Origin: Symbiodinium kawagutii
Lineage: Eukaryota > Sar > Dinophyceae > Suessiales > Symbiodiniaceae
Assembly (NCBI GenBank): GCA_009767595.1
Contig: VSDK01010485.1
Coordinates: 80,285 to 144,284 of the forward strand
DNA length: 64,000 nt
Direction: 5' to 3'
Shown: in pieces, positions 63,838 through 64,000 of the stretch
How the letters are laid out: the number at the start of each line of letters is the position of its first letter
Position numbering within the stretch: the stretch's first letter is position 1
Translations under genes and position numbers: made by a program
The notes under the pieces: generated by a model
What the model was told of the DNA's origin: nothing
Databases searched by the model: none
The model's input: the letters and a program-made list of their open reading frames with translations, nothing else

Positions 63838-64000
63838 CTGGTTCGCCGCCGCGCTGTCCGAGGACAGTGGGGTGCTCTATCCCAAGTTGCCCGTGGTGGA
63901 GGAAGCTCCAGAGCCGCCCGTGGGCGCGTTGGAGCTCGGGGAAGATGTGTGGCTCGGTGGAACCGAGTGGCGCCGTGGTGGGGGTACCAGGGTGGATGTG
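63838..64000 (+). CDS. Partial exon open at the window edge, unrecognised
   Basis: The + frame is open to the last base and reads WFAAALSEDSGVLYPKLPVV, then EEAPEPPVGALELGEDVWLG and GTEWRRGGGTRVDV. Third positions are strongly G/C. An AG at 63838-63839 (CACCAG|CTGG) is a possible acceptor. It may be a further exon of the coiled-coil gene. No family recognised. Confidence 0.55.
   Translation, partial: MVRRRAVRGQWGALSQVARGGGSSRAARGRVGARGRCVARWNRVAPWWGYQGGC

Overview
The window looks like nuclear DNA of a dinoflagellate, probably of the Symbiodinium/Polarella side (Suessiales). Four things suggest this: short GC3-rich coding islands in AT-richer repeat-filled DNA; splice acceptors that are almost all AG followed by G, with at least one GC donor; all recognised host exons on one strand; and dense short palindromic repeats. 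No database was searched, so this is an inference.

Two things are clearly identifiable. (1) A type 1 methionine aminopeptidase gene (METAP1D-like) on the + strand, broken into tiny exons. I can place 7554-7621, 30639-30685, 31815-31841, 32285-32357, 33736-33787, 44119-44179, 44594-44631, 45262-45337, 47765-47848 and about 51976-52134. From 30639 to 47848 the exons join in phase and read as one MetAP core. The C-terminal exons with the last two metal-binding glutamates were not found. (2) A nearly complete tyrosine-recombinase (DIRS-like) retrotransposon on the - strand at 34969-42992. It lies antisense inside the 10.3-kb intron between the exons ending at 33787 and starting at 44119. It has 114-bp inverted terminal repeats and an internal complementary region that equals its right end joined to its left end. 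Its reading frames are ORF0 (broken by a 128-bp duplication), a Gag-like ORF1 of 554 aa, and a 1591-aa polyprotein. ORF1 and the polyprotein share an ATGA stop/start overlap. The polyprotein runs RT, RNase H first part, cytosine-methyltransferase-like domain, RNase H second part, 2A-like peptide, tyrosine recombinase.

Layout: 1-7.5 kb repeats with weak coding islands; 7.5 kb first MetAP-like exon; 8-30 kb repeats, minisatellites and scattered exon-like islands, including a purine/pyrimidine minisatellite (21.6-23.2 kb) and a palindrome with an assembly gap at its apex (23.4-24.0 kb); 30.6-52.1 kb MetAP core exons, the retrotransposon, and a perfect (CATCAA)n array of about 2.5 kb; 52-64 kb repeats plus + strand islands, several with coiled-coil character, that may belong to a following gene open at the right edge.

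At least six families of 80-190 bp inverted-repeat elements (named A-F here) recur across the window. Some have termini that supply GT at the left and AG at the right, or lie directly against exon boundaries, so they are candidate intron-generating (introner-like) elements.
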